From Isoetes taiwanensis (Eukaryota; Streptophyta; Lycopodiopsida; Isoetales; Isoetaceae), in assembly GCA_021234155.1 (NCBI GenBank), contig JAJEKV010000058.1, forward strand, positions 8,740,992 to 8,804,991: a stretch of DNA of 64,000 bases. Reading direction: 5' to 3'. Below the pieces are notes generated by a model. It did not search any database. It saw only the letters and a list, made by a program, of their open reading frames with translations, and was not told the origin of the DNA. Shown one piece after another: positions 1 to 11,967 of this stretch (positions are counted from its first letter, which is position 1; each line of letters opens with the position of its first letter). The translations under genes and the position numbers were made by a program.

Positions 1-2530
1 CCAAATAATATTACGATATATTACGATATTCTTTGTGCATATATATAGTTTCATTGACATTGATAGATTAATAAAGAAGATTGTTTGTGAACATTCAGAT
101 AAGCATTTCAAACAAGGAATATCATTATAGAGCCATGCACTCCTGCATAAATAGGCAGGTTACTGTCTTTGGTGTCATGTTCTCTAATTTCAATATGTAG
201 CATAATAACAGGGGGTTTTCTTTGTGTTTTTGTACGCTTTTCACAAAGGTTTTCTTAAGATTTCATGGCGTATTCGAATGGATGTACTAATGCGTATATC
301 TAGAGTGCACCATTTCTTAGTCATTGGATTTAGCTTTTTTTTTTCAATAGTTCAACATCCAAGGGCTCACAACAAAAGCCCTCTTTTTATTTTAGGGCGT
401 GAACATGCAAGCCTTCCGGATAGCATTTTAGGGCAGGAAACAAGGCTTGCAAATCCTTTTTCCCTGTGGGAGCCATGGCAATCATCGGGCTATTCCGGTT
501 AGAATTCCGAGAACGTAATGTTTTTGCTCTAAAATTTTGATGACCACGATGTAGCATCTCCTCTTCAGCTCTCGATCATATGATTTAGCATCTCCTCTCG
601 ATGCTGGCTTCAAGGCGGCCACGATTTCATATGTCCTCTTCATTTCTCGATGATGGCTAAATATGGCGGGCTAGGCAGCTATGGCTATGGCATGTGGAAG
701 CCTCGAACGAACAGAGGCATGAAGTATTGAAGCTACATATTTTAGGATTCACTGGTCGTAGTTTAGGGCTCATTTGGTTGCTTGTTGTTGCTAGATGTTA
801 GTGTGCCGGTTGGACCAAATCAAAGACACATTCTCGGGTTCTTTGGTTGTTGCGGTGGTAACTGTGGCCGGGTCCAACCAAGCTGAAATTCCAAGGGGGA
901 TAGCCGGTGGTGTTGGCGGTGCCTCGCAAGCCCGATCTTGAGCTCAAAATTAGCCATCGAATTCTCCACATCCCGCGACCGCATTATACAAAGACTCCAC
1001 TTCGCAAAGAATTTGCGCTTTCAAAAACCATCGAGCATCCGCAGAAGATCGACAATCTCGTGGTCGCGCTTGCATGAGTGCGGAATTATTCCCGTGGAAT
1101 TCGAACAATCCCCTTGCATGGTGGCTTGGGAGCCCATCATCTCCCATATTATTTCAAATCCTTGCCGGTTCCACCCGGCTTCCATCCCGAGCTTGTATGT
1201 GCCTGCATGATCTGGCGGTAGTCGATTAGTCTCACCATAGCACGTGATCACAACCGATTTTCGTTTATTTCTAACTTTAACCAATTTCTATAGCGAGCGA
1301 AGATCTCCGGCTTGCCTTGTATCCATCGGTTGTCCAACTCATTATATCCCATGTCACGGTGATATTTCCCGCTATGAAATCCATCTAGGCTATCTTTGAA
1401 GCACGGATTTTGTAGGTGTATCGAGCATTAAAGCATGAAATAGGTTAGCCCCCATTTGTTTCTCGTCTTTCTTTCTTTCTTGCAAAGAGTTCTACGATTC
1501 ACAATGGATGGAGGAACGAGAAGAAAGATCCCTCTTTGGCCATGGTTTTATTTGAAGCTCAATTTCCATTCCCAAGCTAAATCGTCAACCGGGCTGATGT
1601 GCATTCGAAATTACTTGGCCTAATTCATTGGCTCATTTTGCGGGTTTCCCACTAACGAACACCGCACCGATGAATCGATGGGAACTCAATTTGACCCCTT
1701 TGCGCTCGTCATTCACTAGGTTAGCTTAGCTTTATCGAGGCGTTATCTTCCTTTTTTTTTTTCGTGTTGATATCTTGTAAAAGCTTGCTTCTTTCCTTTC
1801 TCCATAATTATTGCGACCAAAAACCCGAATTAGAAGCGAAGCATAACTCCATTGCTTCAGAATGCGATAGAAGCATTGATTGCGGTTGGTGATCAGAAAC
1901 CGTGAAAGCACCTATTGGGTTTCATGATTGGGCATGAACAAAATTTGGCATGATTTATAAACACACGGCAGCCCCTTTTTATAGGTTGTGGCAACGTAAT
2001 TGCAGCCGTATTGCATTTGAGCTTCTAAAATTTGAAGCTTTGTTGTTGAAAGCAAATGCAAGAAATGTGCATTTTGTTTTTTGTTATTCTTGAACTATCA
2101 TTCCTTTGCTTGTAAATTGCGGGCTTTATATTGGCCTTTGCACAATGTAGCCTCTATAAGATTTAATGCTCCATTCTACGCATTTTATTTAGAAGCACTA
2201 TAAATTGAGTCATTTATGTACCAATGATCGAATGGGTTTATTGCTTGATGTTACTTTCGAAGTTCTTTGTCTATGGTGTTCTTTGCAGCTAGGATTCACA
2301 TGTCACATCCCCGCAATGTGAGTGGCTTGGGTTGTCCAAGGTGTTCTCATGGCTTGCATAACAAAATATTCCCTCTTTTTAATTCCATGGTACATGTTTC
2401 TAGATTGCTACATATAGTTGCGGGGAGTTAGACTGCTATACATTGTTGCATACGATTATTATTTCATGCTTCTAGAAAGAAGATCATAGGAGTTTTGCAT
2501 GTTTTTGCATATTTTTACGTACGTTTGTTT
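1..2530. other. Non-genic stretch, no supported gene
   Basis: AT-rich DNA with T-rich tracts near 337 and 1750. Short open frames exist at 224-502 (+), 938-1210 (+) and 1021-1284 (-). The last two overlap on opposite strands, none carries a domain I recognise, and none continues into neighbouring open DNA. I see no repeat structure and no RNA gene here. Confidence 0.6.
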
Positions 2531-2536
2531 TTTTTA

Positions 2537-3126
2537 GGGCCCGAAGGGCCCAAAATTTTTTTTAGTATAACAACCAACACATAATTATCATTAACATTAA
2601 TTAACACAACCATTGGGTCCAACACATTTAAATTAAAATCCCCTTAAACCCCCTTTGGTTTGGGTGCATATTCACCACGAGGGGGTGGCGTAGAGGCGGC
2701 CGAGAGCCCTTATAATTATATTTTACGTACAAAATCAACACCATATAGTATTTTGCTTGAAATCTTATAGTATTTTGCATATCTTGTTATACAGTATAGC
2801 AATTTTTGTACTTGCATACCCCACAAACGAGGAACTTTACGTACGGTGTAGATTAAGGAATAAGGGGTGGATATGCCTATCCAAGTACAAAAATTGCTAT
2901 ACTGTATAACAAGATATGCAAAATACTATAAGATTTCAAGCAAAATACTATATGGTGTTGATTTTGTACGTGCAAAATATAATTATAAGGGCTCTCGCTG
3001 CCCTACGTCACCCCCCGTGTGAATATGCACCCAAACCAAAGGGGGTTTAAGGGGGATTTTAATTTAAATGTGTTGGACCCAATGGTTGTGTTAATTAATG
3101 TTAATGATAATTATGTGTTGGTTGTT
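2537..3126. repeat. Foldback/MITE-like element, copy 1 (extended palindrome)
   Basis: The left arm (about 2569-2815) is repeated in inverse orientation at about 2880-3126, giving arms of roughly 250 bp around a centre of about 65 bp. The arms share C-rich and G-rich blocks (CCCTTAAACCCCCTTTGG and its complement) and a conserved GTGCATATTCAC motif. One end carries the small hairpin GGGCCCGAAGGGCCC at 2537-2551. Related copies lie at 35895-36408 and 36783-37198. In those copies only the outer 80-130 bp are palindromic, so in this copy one internal half seems to have been copied in inverted orientation. There is no coding capacity; the small open frames here are by-products. A non-autonomous DNA transposon or foldback element is most likely. 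The GGGCCC hairpin followed by CTAA at one end leaves a Helitron-like origin open. Confidence 0.8.
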
Positions 3127-3129
3127 AAC

Positions 3130-4060
3130 GAAATGAGCATGTGCGTCATTGTCAATACGACCTTCACCATCCTCATGGCCAGCTTCTTTATCATAATGGC
3201 TGCACCTCTTGATCTTCATCAAAATCCATGGTTTTTCCAACACCTTGATTGCCCAAACCATTACTATCATTAGTGTCATTAGTGTCTGAATCATTCCCAT
3301 TTTTTTTTCTCCTTTTTTTTGAACGACTCTTGAGCTCGTTCGGTATTTAGTAAACAAAGTATGATGCACTTTTTCTCATTTTCACCATTCTCCACCATGA
3401 TACCAATCTGCCGTAAAGTATTATAAAAGTAATTTTCTAAATTCATTAGCATAGCATTTATGCATAGCTCATAACTAGTTTGAAACCATAGTTCTTATAT
3501 GTGTTAAGGATATAGTTTGGCATTATGACATCGTCGATGATCCCAAAGATGATACTCACGACAAAGCAAAAACAGAACTGAAACATAATAGGAGACAAAG
3601 TTTGTCCTTACTTTTAGTGCCACATCTATTTCCTCCCATGTAACACTTGTATCCTAGACGTCTAGTCTAAGAAATTAATAGCAGCATACTACTTAAGCCA
3701 GAAGTACATAATGTACCCATATATACATGCACAAGCGTGTGCAAAATTATAATGCCAAAGAGTCTGGGATAATTTATTGGAACTAAATATGAACATATGT
3801 ATATGGAACATAAGCAAAATGTGGTCTAAGGATCACTGCCAGTTTCTTCCTTGGATCGAGCTAATTTTCATAAAATGTAAACCATCATGAAGAAGTTAAT
3901 GCTCGAAGCAATTTGAAAATGAAAACAGTGCAAGACATACCTTGTGAAACTCTAGACTGTCATCAAATGCACTCGTCTGTGCATCGCCACATCATCATAT
4001 TTCTGCATACATGAAGGAGATGATTGTCATGCTAAAAGTCAGTTAAAATGACTCTTTGAC
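3130..4060. other. Non-genic stretch
   Basis: AT-rich sequence with no credible open frame outside the foldback arm that ends at 3126. I recognise no gene, RNA gene or repeat here. Confidence 0.5.
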
Positions 4061-4225
4061 TGTGCATACACAAGATCCCATTAGCTCAAAACCAGGTGTT
4101 GGCTTGATTTATCCAGTAGGCTCTTTCAAATTTGTGCATATACAAGATCCTATTAGCTCAAAACCGGGTATTGGCTTGATTTATCCAGTAGCAGGCTCTT
4201 TCAAATTTGTACATATACAAGATTT
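4061..4225. repeat. Tandem repeat, about 2.2 units of 72-76 bp
   Basis: A unit starting TGTGCATA(C/T)ACAAGAT recurs at 4061, 4133 and 4209 (as TGTACATA in the last). The first two units are nearly identical, apart from a short insertion (GCA) in the second. The 60-codon open frame across this repeat is a by-product of the repetition. Function unknown. Confidence 0.85.
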
Positions 4226-4288
4226 AATGTTCATCTAATTGCGCCTAATGTTTTAAAATTTGGAGAAGTTATGTGGAATGGAAAGGAG

Positions 4289-4380
4289 GGCATTCTTGCC
4301 AGCCCCCCTGACCTGCAGAATCTGGGAGCGCCACTGAGGCGCGACCGGATTCTGCAGGTCAGGGGGCTAGCAAGAATGCC
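4289..4380. repeat. Near-perfect GC-rich hairpin, miRNA-precursor-like
   Basis: The arms 4289-4322 and 4348-4380 are complementary over 33-34 nt with one mismatch and one bulged C, around a 25-nt loop. Weaker pairing continues outward to about 4275 and 4398 through GGAATGGAAAGG and its complement. A stem of 45-50 bp with a short loop is the size of a plant miRNA precursor. The arm sequence does not match any conserved plant miRNA that I know. The alternatives are a tiny inverted-repeat transposon remnant or an inverted duplication. Transcription from either strand cannot be judged from sequence. Confidence 0.6.
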
Positions 4381-4506
4381 TGATCCCTTTCCATTGCACT
4401 ATGTCAAGGTAAGCTCCTTGACCAAATTCTGCAGTTTTATGTGAGGCTATTTGTCATTCTAGAGAAGAATGAATCAAGAAAATGAGGGAAGACTCATCTA
4501 CTTATC

Positions 4507-4824
4507 TTGACGTTGGAGAAGTACAGGCGGGAAGGGGACCAACAATTAACAATGCCTTTTTTTGAAATAGCCAAGCTTGAGAGTAAAGTTGTGGCATCTT
4601 TCTTAGAATTTCCTTTAGACACTTCATGTATTGTTCAAAATGGCTATGGTCCAAAATTCCTCCGTAACGTGTTCAGGAAACTAGGAATGACGGGAAACCA
4701 TCTTTACAAGATTGAAGAATGCTTTCGTAAACCTAACAAACCTTCTAGATTGATAAGTCTAGACTCATATTCTATGAGAGATTGCAACTCAACCTTTACA
4801 AAAAAAGTTATTGTGAAAGGGTAA
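4507..4824 (+). CDS. Unrecognised open frame, possibly a gene remnant
   Basis: The frame encodes 105 residues with mixed, protein-like composition and no low-complexity bias. It contains no domain I recognise. Protein-like stretches appear to continue in shifted frames to about 5200, which would fit an old, frameshifted coding remnant. No promoter, splice site or partner gene supports expression. It may well be chance. Confidence 0.15.
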   Translation: MTLEKYRREGDQQLTMPFFEIAKLESKVVASFLEFPLDTSCIVQNGYGPKFLRNVFRKLGMTGNHLYKIEECFRKPNKPSRLISLDSYSMRDCNSTFTKKVIVKG

Positions 4825-6770
4825 CAACAAGCTAAAAATAAATATTCATGGAGTGAAGAAGCCTAAATTAATCATGTGTTTGCCTCTTCATATGATGGCA
4901 AAATCGTGTTTCGCCAACAAGAGTCACATGTGGGCAACTTAGAACTGCTTCATTAGATGGCTTGCTTATTGTGATGGCTGCATTTATGCTAGTCCAGATG
5001 TTGGCTCAATAGGTGATGAGCATGGTTTGGTTACTTTTGCATATTGCAAAGAACAACCATATTGTATTGGGTTGTGATGCACTACACTACTCATACACAT
5101 GGGTGTCCATTTCCATCTAATACGGCGAGCACTTTCTAGAATGGATATATAAAAGTTGTAGAATGCAATGGACAATACTACAACTTCATTTGCTCATATG
5201 GGACCCAAATTGCTGCAAAATAATCTGATCAGAGAAGAAATACATAAAATGTAATGATGGAAGTTGGACTGCACTTAAAACCACTATATAATCAAAGAAG
5301 GTAAGCCGTTGAGACTTCAAATCCTGCATAACAAGTGCATTGATGATCTATCTTGTAGGCTACATAAGTGCATTGGTGATGCAAGGAAGAGAAATAGGCA
5401 GTACCAAGGTGAGCTCAGCAGCATGTTATATCTAAGAAGAAAATGTCATTATGAATCCAATTACATGTTTCAGAATGAATGATGTTATGTCTTCAAGATG
5501 TCTTCAATGTTCTAGAGTTGATATAGGAAACAAATGCATCCCTCTCGAGATCTAGCAGCATTGTATTCCTTCAGAATAATGGATTCATTCTGTTTTACTT
5601 TTCAACTGTCGAAAAAAGACCAAAGTGCCCATGAAAAAAGACCCTAGATAAATTTACACTCAAGTAAAAAGCCATCCAGTATGTCTAAGCCTTGATATTA
5701 TCAAAGAGAGAGCTAAAAATAAACCTTGATCTTTATTTAAAAGCAAAAAGGCAAAAAAAAGGTGTTGTTACCTATAAATAGAAGGATAAATTTGGGACGT
5801 GATATCTCCACGACCATAACTCAGAAATCAGCAATGCTTACTTTATTAGAAAGCTCTTGAAGTCTAGTTTCCAGATTGGGCTTGGTTGTCCATATATTCC
5901 TTACGGTTAGAAAGTTATGCCCAGAAAGGTGCATAGGGGTTTAAGCTGACTACACAACTAGATCTGCTTCTTTCTATGTTTGATGAAGAGCTTAGCCTTG
6001 CTCTTCTACTATTTTTTTTTTTTTTTTAATTGCTTGATCATATCATTAGAAGGAGTTCTTGTAACGCCAGTGGTGGTGGCTAGAAAGAGCTTGTTCTTAT
6101 CCAGTCTTGCGGAGTAGCTTGACTTGGTGACAATCTCTTCTAGTTGGTCCAGTTGGGTGGTAAATCGAGTAAAGTTGACGAATTTGCAGGAAGAATAGAT
6201 CATTCGTAACATATACCTCCATTCTTGTAAGTTATGCTCTAGCAAACTTAGGGGGGTCAAGTACCAAAAGCTTCATGTTTACATAAAGTCAAACTGTCTC
6301 GATAGAATGTTTTTTTCAAATTTTTTGATTACTATGACATTTTTCTACATGAGATAGGAAAAATGACACATAAAACTACATGTCAATCCAAAGCCTGTGA
6401 AGAAAGATAGGGCCATTCAAACATGACAGGGTCAAAACTATTTTCTGCCTGTTTAGAACCAATTATAGTTCTCGAAGGCAATTGTAGTTTAAATACAACA
6501 ACTTTTACATGGAAATGCATTTTGAGCTAATATTTGACATATAAGTAATTGACAAGTTCCTCCATCCCATAAAAATGTTGGCTGGCCTTGAATTTGATGT
6601 TTGGACTTTCATTTTTTATCTCAATTTTAGGTAACTTGTAATAATGATTAATATTTCCCCATATAGAGCAAAACTTACTCTATGATGTCCTCCAAAAAAT
6701 CATAATATGAAAGTTCAAACTGATATGAAACCAATGCAAAAACAAGCTCATTAAAAATGCAAAAGACATG
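4825..6770. other. Non-genic stretch
   Basis: AT-rich DNA with scattered short frames and a poly-T run near 6011-6028. The minus-strand frame 6009-6260 ends in a lysine run translated from that homopolymer and is not credible. No structural repeat was noticed. Confidence 0.5.
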
Positions 6771-6778
6771 ATCACAAG

Positions 6779-6993
6779 CAGGGTTCGAAATTGGGGGATT
6801 CGACCCTTAAAAATCCGGCCATTCCAAAAAATTTCCGATAGCCAAAAAATATTCCCGGCGCTTTTTCAGGCTATTTTCGGAGAAGTTTCTAAGGATTTCC
6901 GAGAAAGTACACTATAATTTCATGTATTTCCGGCAGCCTTAAATGTAAGCAGGCATTTTTAATGGTTAGGGCAAATTCTAATTTCGAACCCTG
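6779..6993. mobile_element. hAT-type MITE with intact 8-bp target site duplication
   Basis: The 215-bp element begins CAGGGTTCGAAATT and ends with the exact reverse complement AATTTCGAACCCTG. It is flanked on both sides by the identical octamer ATCACAAG (6771-6778 and 6994-7001). An 8-bp target duplication with a CAGGG-type terminal repeat is the standard signature of hAT superfamily elements. The interior is non-coding, so this is a non-autonomous element moved by a transposase encoded elsewhere. The perfect terminal repeats and target duplication suggest a fairly recent insertion. Confidence 0.9.
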
Positions 6994-7001
6994 ATCACAA
7001 G

Positions 7002-8200
7002 TAATCAAGAAAGGTTTATGTATCTGAGCCCATTACTGGTCCATAGATCCATTTAAAATCAATAACTTCCTTATATTAATTGATCTCAAGATGAATTTTG
7101 GAATATGAATAGCTTCTGATTTACTTTAATAATAATAATAATTGTTGATCATAACCTTGAAATTTGGATTAAACTTTGTAGCATCAAATTTAAATATGTC
7201 TTCTATATTTATTCTAGATTTATGCCTCGAGACGTGACTTTGAAAAATCACATTCTCAAAATGTCTCATGTCATAAAATTAATGCAAAAAAAAAAAATTC
7301 AAAGAAAAATATGGAAGTTTATGACTATAAAACGTCAAGTTAGACTGCTATATGCAGTTCCACTTGTAGACCATTATTGGTCCACAGGACTGAAAGATTG
7401 AAAAATAATAGAGGCAACATCTTAATCAATTTCGATCTCAACTTTAGAATATAGTTTATGCGTATAATTCTCCTATAGTATAAAATTAATTGGTTAGACA
7501 AGCTTGCATAATTTGAGGGCAATATTTACGCACAAACAACTGTGAATTCATGGGGTACTTATTCACCAATTGAATCTACATAGACTTCCACTCACACCTT
7601 TCAAAAATTATGTTATTAAAGGTAAGAAACCATGGTCGCATTATGGGGATAAAATGGATAGGGCTAGTGAGAGATATATGCTATATACATTTGGTCTAGT
7701 TATGGACTATAAATGGTTTATGCTTAATTATATTTGTATCTTTCACATAATACGTTATTTCAATATGAAAATAGAAGTTATATTGCAAAGAAAGACCCAC
7801 ATTCATGAAAAATATAGTGTATTTGAAAGATGACCTACTTGTAATATTATCCTACTAGAACTCCAATGCTTTGTAGCAGCAATGGATATACCAATTTTAT
7901 ACTAGTAAAAAATAACCATGTTTCTCTATACGTTTTTGCAAGAAAGCCACATCTATATAGGAGACCTATATATATGTCCCCTGTCATATTTTGAACCATT
8001 TGGAAGGAGAAATGTAGCGTGTTCTCTACAAAGCTGAGAAAGACGCATCAAAGGTCATATGGTTTAATTTTTTATTCTTATACTTTCACGATCTTCACTT
8101 TCATTCATCAATGAACATCACTCGCTAGTAAATGATGAATTTTTAGGCTATAATTTTGGAATTAACTCAAATTTTTAACCTCTAATGTGTTAATCCTATG
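7002..8200. other. Non-genic stretch
   Basis: AT-rich sequence with short frames at 7340-7522 (-) and 7570-7833 (+), neither recognisable. It holds a small AAT microsatellite near 7125 and an A run near 7287. Nothing else was seen. Confidence 0.5.
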
Positions 8201-8206
8201 GATGTA

Positions 8207-8348
8207 CTTCTTATATCTACATAGAAAATTACTCTACCAACTTGCATATAGTGTAATTAGGATTTAACCATGTAGTTAATTACATGGTTAAATCCTAATT
8301 ACACTATATGCAAGTTGGTAGAGTAATTTTCTATGTAGATATAAGAAG
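8207..8348. repeat. Perfect 142-bp palindrome (68-bp arms, 6-nt spacer)
   Basis: The arms 8207-8274 and 8281-8348 are exact reverse complements along all 68 bp, separated by GTTAAT. The palindrome ends sharply: positions 8206 and 8349 no longer pair. There is no open frame in it and I see no convincing target duplication. Long perfect palindromes are unstable, so it is probably young or kept perfect by gene conversion. It could be a foldback element, a product of template switching during repair, or the source of a long double-stranded RNA. Confidence 0.95.
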
Positions 8349-8349
8349 A

Positions 8350-9620
8350 ATGCATTATTTGTTACCCTGATCGTGATACTTACAAGTGGTGATTTTGGAG
8401 CATTTTAACATATAATTTTGTCCTAAATTCTATATAGGAAATTCTCTATTAGATTTTTAAGTTGATATAACTTATGAACACTCCAAAAAAACATAAGATT
8501 GCACTTCATATAGTTAAGAACCTATGGCCACAAGAACTAAGCCAAAATTTGTAATAATAAGAGAGAAATATTTCCTAAACTACAAGCAGCATTTTTGAAC
8601 AAAATAGGGTTTGCGCCTTCCACGGATGTTAGATGATAGCAACCAAAGCTGAAAACATACAAATCAATGTGTTCTATCATAAATAGACAAATACTTCCAA
8701 TTTTAGCAAGGTTTAGACCTACTTATGCTAGGAAAATCCAAGAATGCAGTTCTGGACTGTTGCAGAAACTGTCAAATTCTCTAATATTTGAACAATCACT
8801 ACAACATATAGGTGTGTGCATTGGTCTCGAAATTCTAGAAGATCATTAAGAATCAAGTAAAGATTGATATGGTGGCAATATATCGCAAAATTGAAACTTC
8901 TATTCTCAGATATATTGGTTTAAGTGGCAGTGGGCCAACTGGACCAATTATGGTCCATGGACCAGGAATGGTCCCCGGGACCACTCTAGTTTTAAGATTT
9001 TTTTAACTCTTTACCTTGTTTTCCATATGAAGGAGTCGATTAACCTGGAGATCTATGTTCAAAAAATTGTGCGAGATATTTACAGCAAGGAAGCAATATG
9101 AGTACTAGTTAACCTGAATTTTAGTGAGATTATGAACTCTGAAATTAGTTTAATCTATTGTGAGCAGATGGTAATACCTGGGACTGGTTTGCCAAAGAAG
9201 ACATGGATAACTTGAGGATCGGTTTTATAATCATGCTGCAGAAGTTAACTAACTGCCTAACTACTGGAAAATCCACTTTCTATTTGCCTGAGGGTACATC
9301 CTAATTCACATGTCCCCTGACCCCGTTGATATTGAATGGTCCCTGATTTCAATTCTCTTGAACTTTAAAAATATATAAGTTGTTATTCCAGAGCATGTAA
9401 ATAGCTAGATCTGTGTGCAAATCTGACTTCAAAAATATTGAGGCTGAATTCAAGTGGGAATTTGCCTTCCTCTTTCCTTGTCTTATTTTATGCATGAATT
9501 GTGAATTTTGTCCCTTTCTTCTTATCCTATTGAAACTGATCACATCTGAACTCTGGAACCATTGCAAACTAATCACGACCATTAGAATTACTTGAACCAA
9601 TGAATTTAAACATCTCTGGG
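8350..9620. other. Non-genic stretch
   Basis: No supported gene. A small inverted motif GGTCCATGGACC occurs near 8950 among related GGACCA-like words. The overlapping frames near 9349-9811 (-) run into the repeat array that follows and are not convincing. Confidence 0.45.
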
Positions 9621-9629
9621 ATCTTGAGT

Positions 9630-10545
9630 CAGAGCAAGGGCCAAAAAAAAATATAAACCATTGAAAAAATACAAACCATTGGAAGAAAATCTCGCTGGCT
9701 GGGGATCCCGGAGGATGGGTTGTTTGCCTGGGACATCCATTTTCTGGGATCCCCAGCCAATGGATGGGCCAAAACAAGATATAAAGCATTGAAAAAATAA
9801 ATCATTGACAAATAAATCTCACCCTATCTGGCTGGATATCCCAAAGGATGGATTAATTGTTGGGATCCTGGAGTCGGAATCCTAGGCAAATAAACCATCC
9901 TCTGAGATCACCAGTCAGCTGGCGGGCCACAATAAAAATATGAACTATGGAAATGGGATCCCGAAATCAAGATCTCCACAAATAAAAATGGGATTCCGGA
10001 GGTCAAGATCTCCAAAAATAACCCATCCTCTGGGATCTCCAGTCAGTGGGCTGGCCAAAATTAAATATATGAACCATTGAAAAAATAAAAATCGTTGAAA
10101 AAAAAAAGCCCGCCCGTTGACTGGAGATTTCAGCGGATGGATTATTTGCCTGGGATCCCCAGGTCGGAAATCCTCGGGATCCCAGGTAAATAACCCATCC
10201 TCCCAGCCAGTGGGCAGGCTAGAATTAAATATATGCACCATTGTGAAAATAAACTATTGGAATAAAAAAAGGTCCACCCGCCCAGATAATGGGGAACTCG
10301 GAGGTCGGGATCCCACACAAATAACCCATCCTTTGGGATCCCCAGTCAGTGGGCGGGCCAAATTTAAATATATGAACCATTGGAAAAGTAAACCATTGAA
10401 AAAAAAGGCCTGCCCGCTGACTGGGGATCCCGGAGGATGGGTTATTTGTGTGTGGATGGCCCAGAATAAAATATAAACTAAGTTCATCCAAATTTATTCA
10501 AATTCATTTGGGATGCGCTCCTCCGGGATCCCCAGAAAGTCACCT
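9630..10545. repeat. Array of about six self-complementary units built on GGGATCCCCAG
   Basis: About six units of 130-185 bp follow one another. Each carries a GGCC...TTAAATATATGAACCATTG-like A/T-rich core, then GGATCCCCAG and GGATGGGTTATTTG words on one strand and their complements on the other, so each unit can fold on itself. Boundaries fall near 9763, 9917, 10050, 10226 and 10356. The open frames on both strands across this array (for example 9945-10241 minus, 10117-10476 plus) repeat the same peptide words and are by-products. The array may be a satellite seeded by a foldback element. There is no coding function. Confidence 0.8.
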
Positions 10546-11840
10546 CAATAGTTATTTATAACTGCGTATGGTATTTAAAAAGTATGTGAAATTGTTTACA
10601 ATGGTTGTGCACAACTTCTAGCATACAATGTCTAAGATAACATTTATCGAATAACATGTTGAGGAAGGCGGCTGCTCCTGCGGCATGAGAAAATAGTATA
10701 AAAGTGAACGACTAGAGAGAGGGGGATTCGAGGGAACATTCCATGGAGCCAGGGGCTCCGCTGGAGAGTGTAGGCACATAATCAGATCCGTTGAGGCACA
10801 ACATGGAAATTGGGTCCCATTTTTTGTCGGAAGATGAATTATGTGTTGCCACCTGGCATATCCCTACAATCCGGAATGGAAAGTGGGATGCCAATTCCGG
10901 GCAAAGCAAATCTTACAGGCTACAACCGGTTAGAGCACTAACTACTGTGGGATTTGAACCCACAAATCCGAGAAGGTATCATGTCAAAGATCCGGCTGTG
11001 GCATATCTCTACTCATCAAAATGACGCTCCAAATTTCTTGGGAGCAACTGAAAACAAAAATAAAAAGCAAGCAAAATGTTGGGTTCCAGGCAAAAGATCT
11101 GTTAAAACAGTGGGATTAAGAACAACCTGCTTACCTACAACAGAATAAGCATTCGTTGCCATTGCCGGAGCTTCTAAGGTTTATATACGATGGCAAAACA
11201 GAGCAGAAACCTTGAACACGAAGCCTCTTTTTATCTGTGCTTCCGATTCAGGCTGAGGGGTAAATGGCAGGCATGCAAGGGCATGAATGATTGCACGACT
11301 CCTACTCCCGCTCCCGCATGTCCAGTTGCTTCATTCGGCCGTGGAGTGACAAAAATGTCGAATGAAGAACAAAAGATTTACAGATCTGAACAAAAGCACA
11401 AAAACCTGAAGCAAAAACACTAGGTTAAGCAAGAAACGAATAGAATCTGGCAACTACATACCTAGAAAGAAAGCCAGAAGTGAAATAGCTCGAAAGAACC
11501 TAGAGAGTTTCCTCCAAAGCCCTTTATCTCCACAGTTTAGCCATGGATTGAGCGCCGGCTTCACATTCTGTATAAAGCTCAAGCAGGCGACGATTTCTCT
11601 GAAAGATTTCTCTGAAAGACGACGATTGCTCTGAAAGAGTAACTCTAGCTCAAAAACCATAAAAAAATCACTATATCTCGCTTTATCTCTCGCTTTACCT
11701 CAAGAATAGACGATTCTGATGCCGATTCTGCTGAGCGCCATAGTTGAGCGCCAGAAGATGAGCCGTAGCCGCCATAGCCGCCGATTGCAGGGCTCCGCCA
11801 AGGGAAAAAAAAACCGTCAAAAAAAAAAATGGTCCCAATT
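10546..11840. other. Non-genic stretch with one dispersed inverted repeat pair
   Basis: No supported gene. A 31-bp block at 10797-10827 recurs in inverse orientation at about 11816-11850 (word ACAACATGGAAATTGGG and its complement), so the roughly 1-kb interval could be the interior of an old inverted-repeat element. Part of a T-loop-like word (GGGATTTGAACCCAC) lies near 10950, but no complete tRNA folds around it. Confidence 0.4.
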
Positions 11841-11849
11841 TCCATGTTG

Positions 11850-11967
11850 TGGTGGCATGGCCACCGGTCCCACATTCCGGTGTGGCCGGTGACCCGCTCC
11901 CGGCTGCCGCCGGTCGCGGGGCCCCGCCAGTCCACACCGGAATATGGTCCCGGTGGCCATGCCACCA
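11850..11967. repeat. GC-rich hairpin with 36-bp arms
   Basis: The arms 11850-11885 and 11932-11967 are complementary over about 36 bp with a few mismatches (TGGTGGCATGGCCACCGG at one end and its complement at the other) around a GC-rich loop of about 46 nt. Base composition is sharply richer in GC than the flanks. It directly abuts the 11816-11850 word that is repeated inverted at 10797. It is probably part of a transposon terminus or a foldback unit. Confidence 0.75.

Noticed and set aside
9945-10491. Overlapping open frames of 77-119 codons on both strands
   Set aside because: They repeat the same peptide words in several frames because the DNA is a repeat array. They are by-products of low sequence complexity.
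10920-10985. tRNA gene suggested by GGGATTTGAACCCAC and a D-arm-like GGTTAGAGCACTAACTAC
   Set aside because: The D-arm-like word and the T-arm-like word are in opposite orientations, and no acceptor or anticodon stem can be formed.
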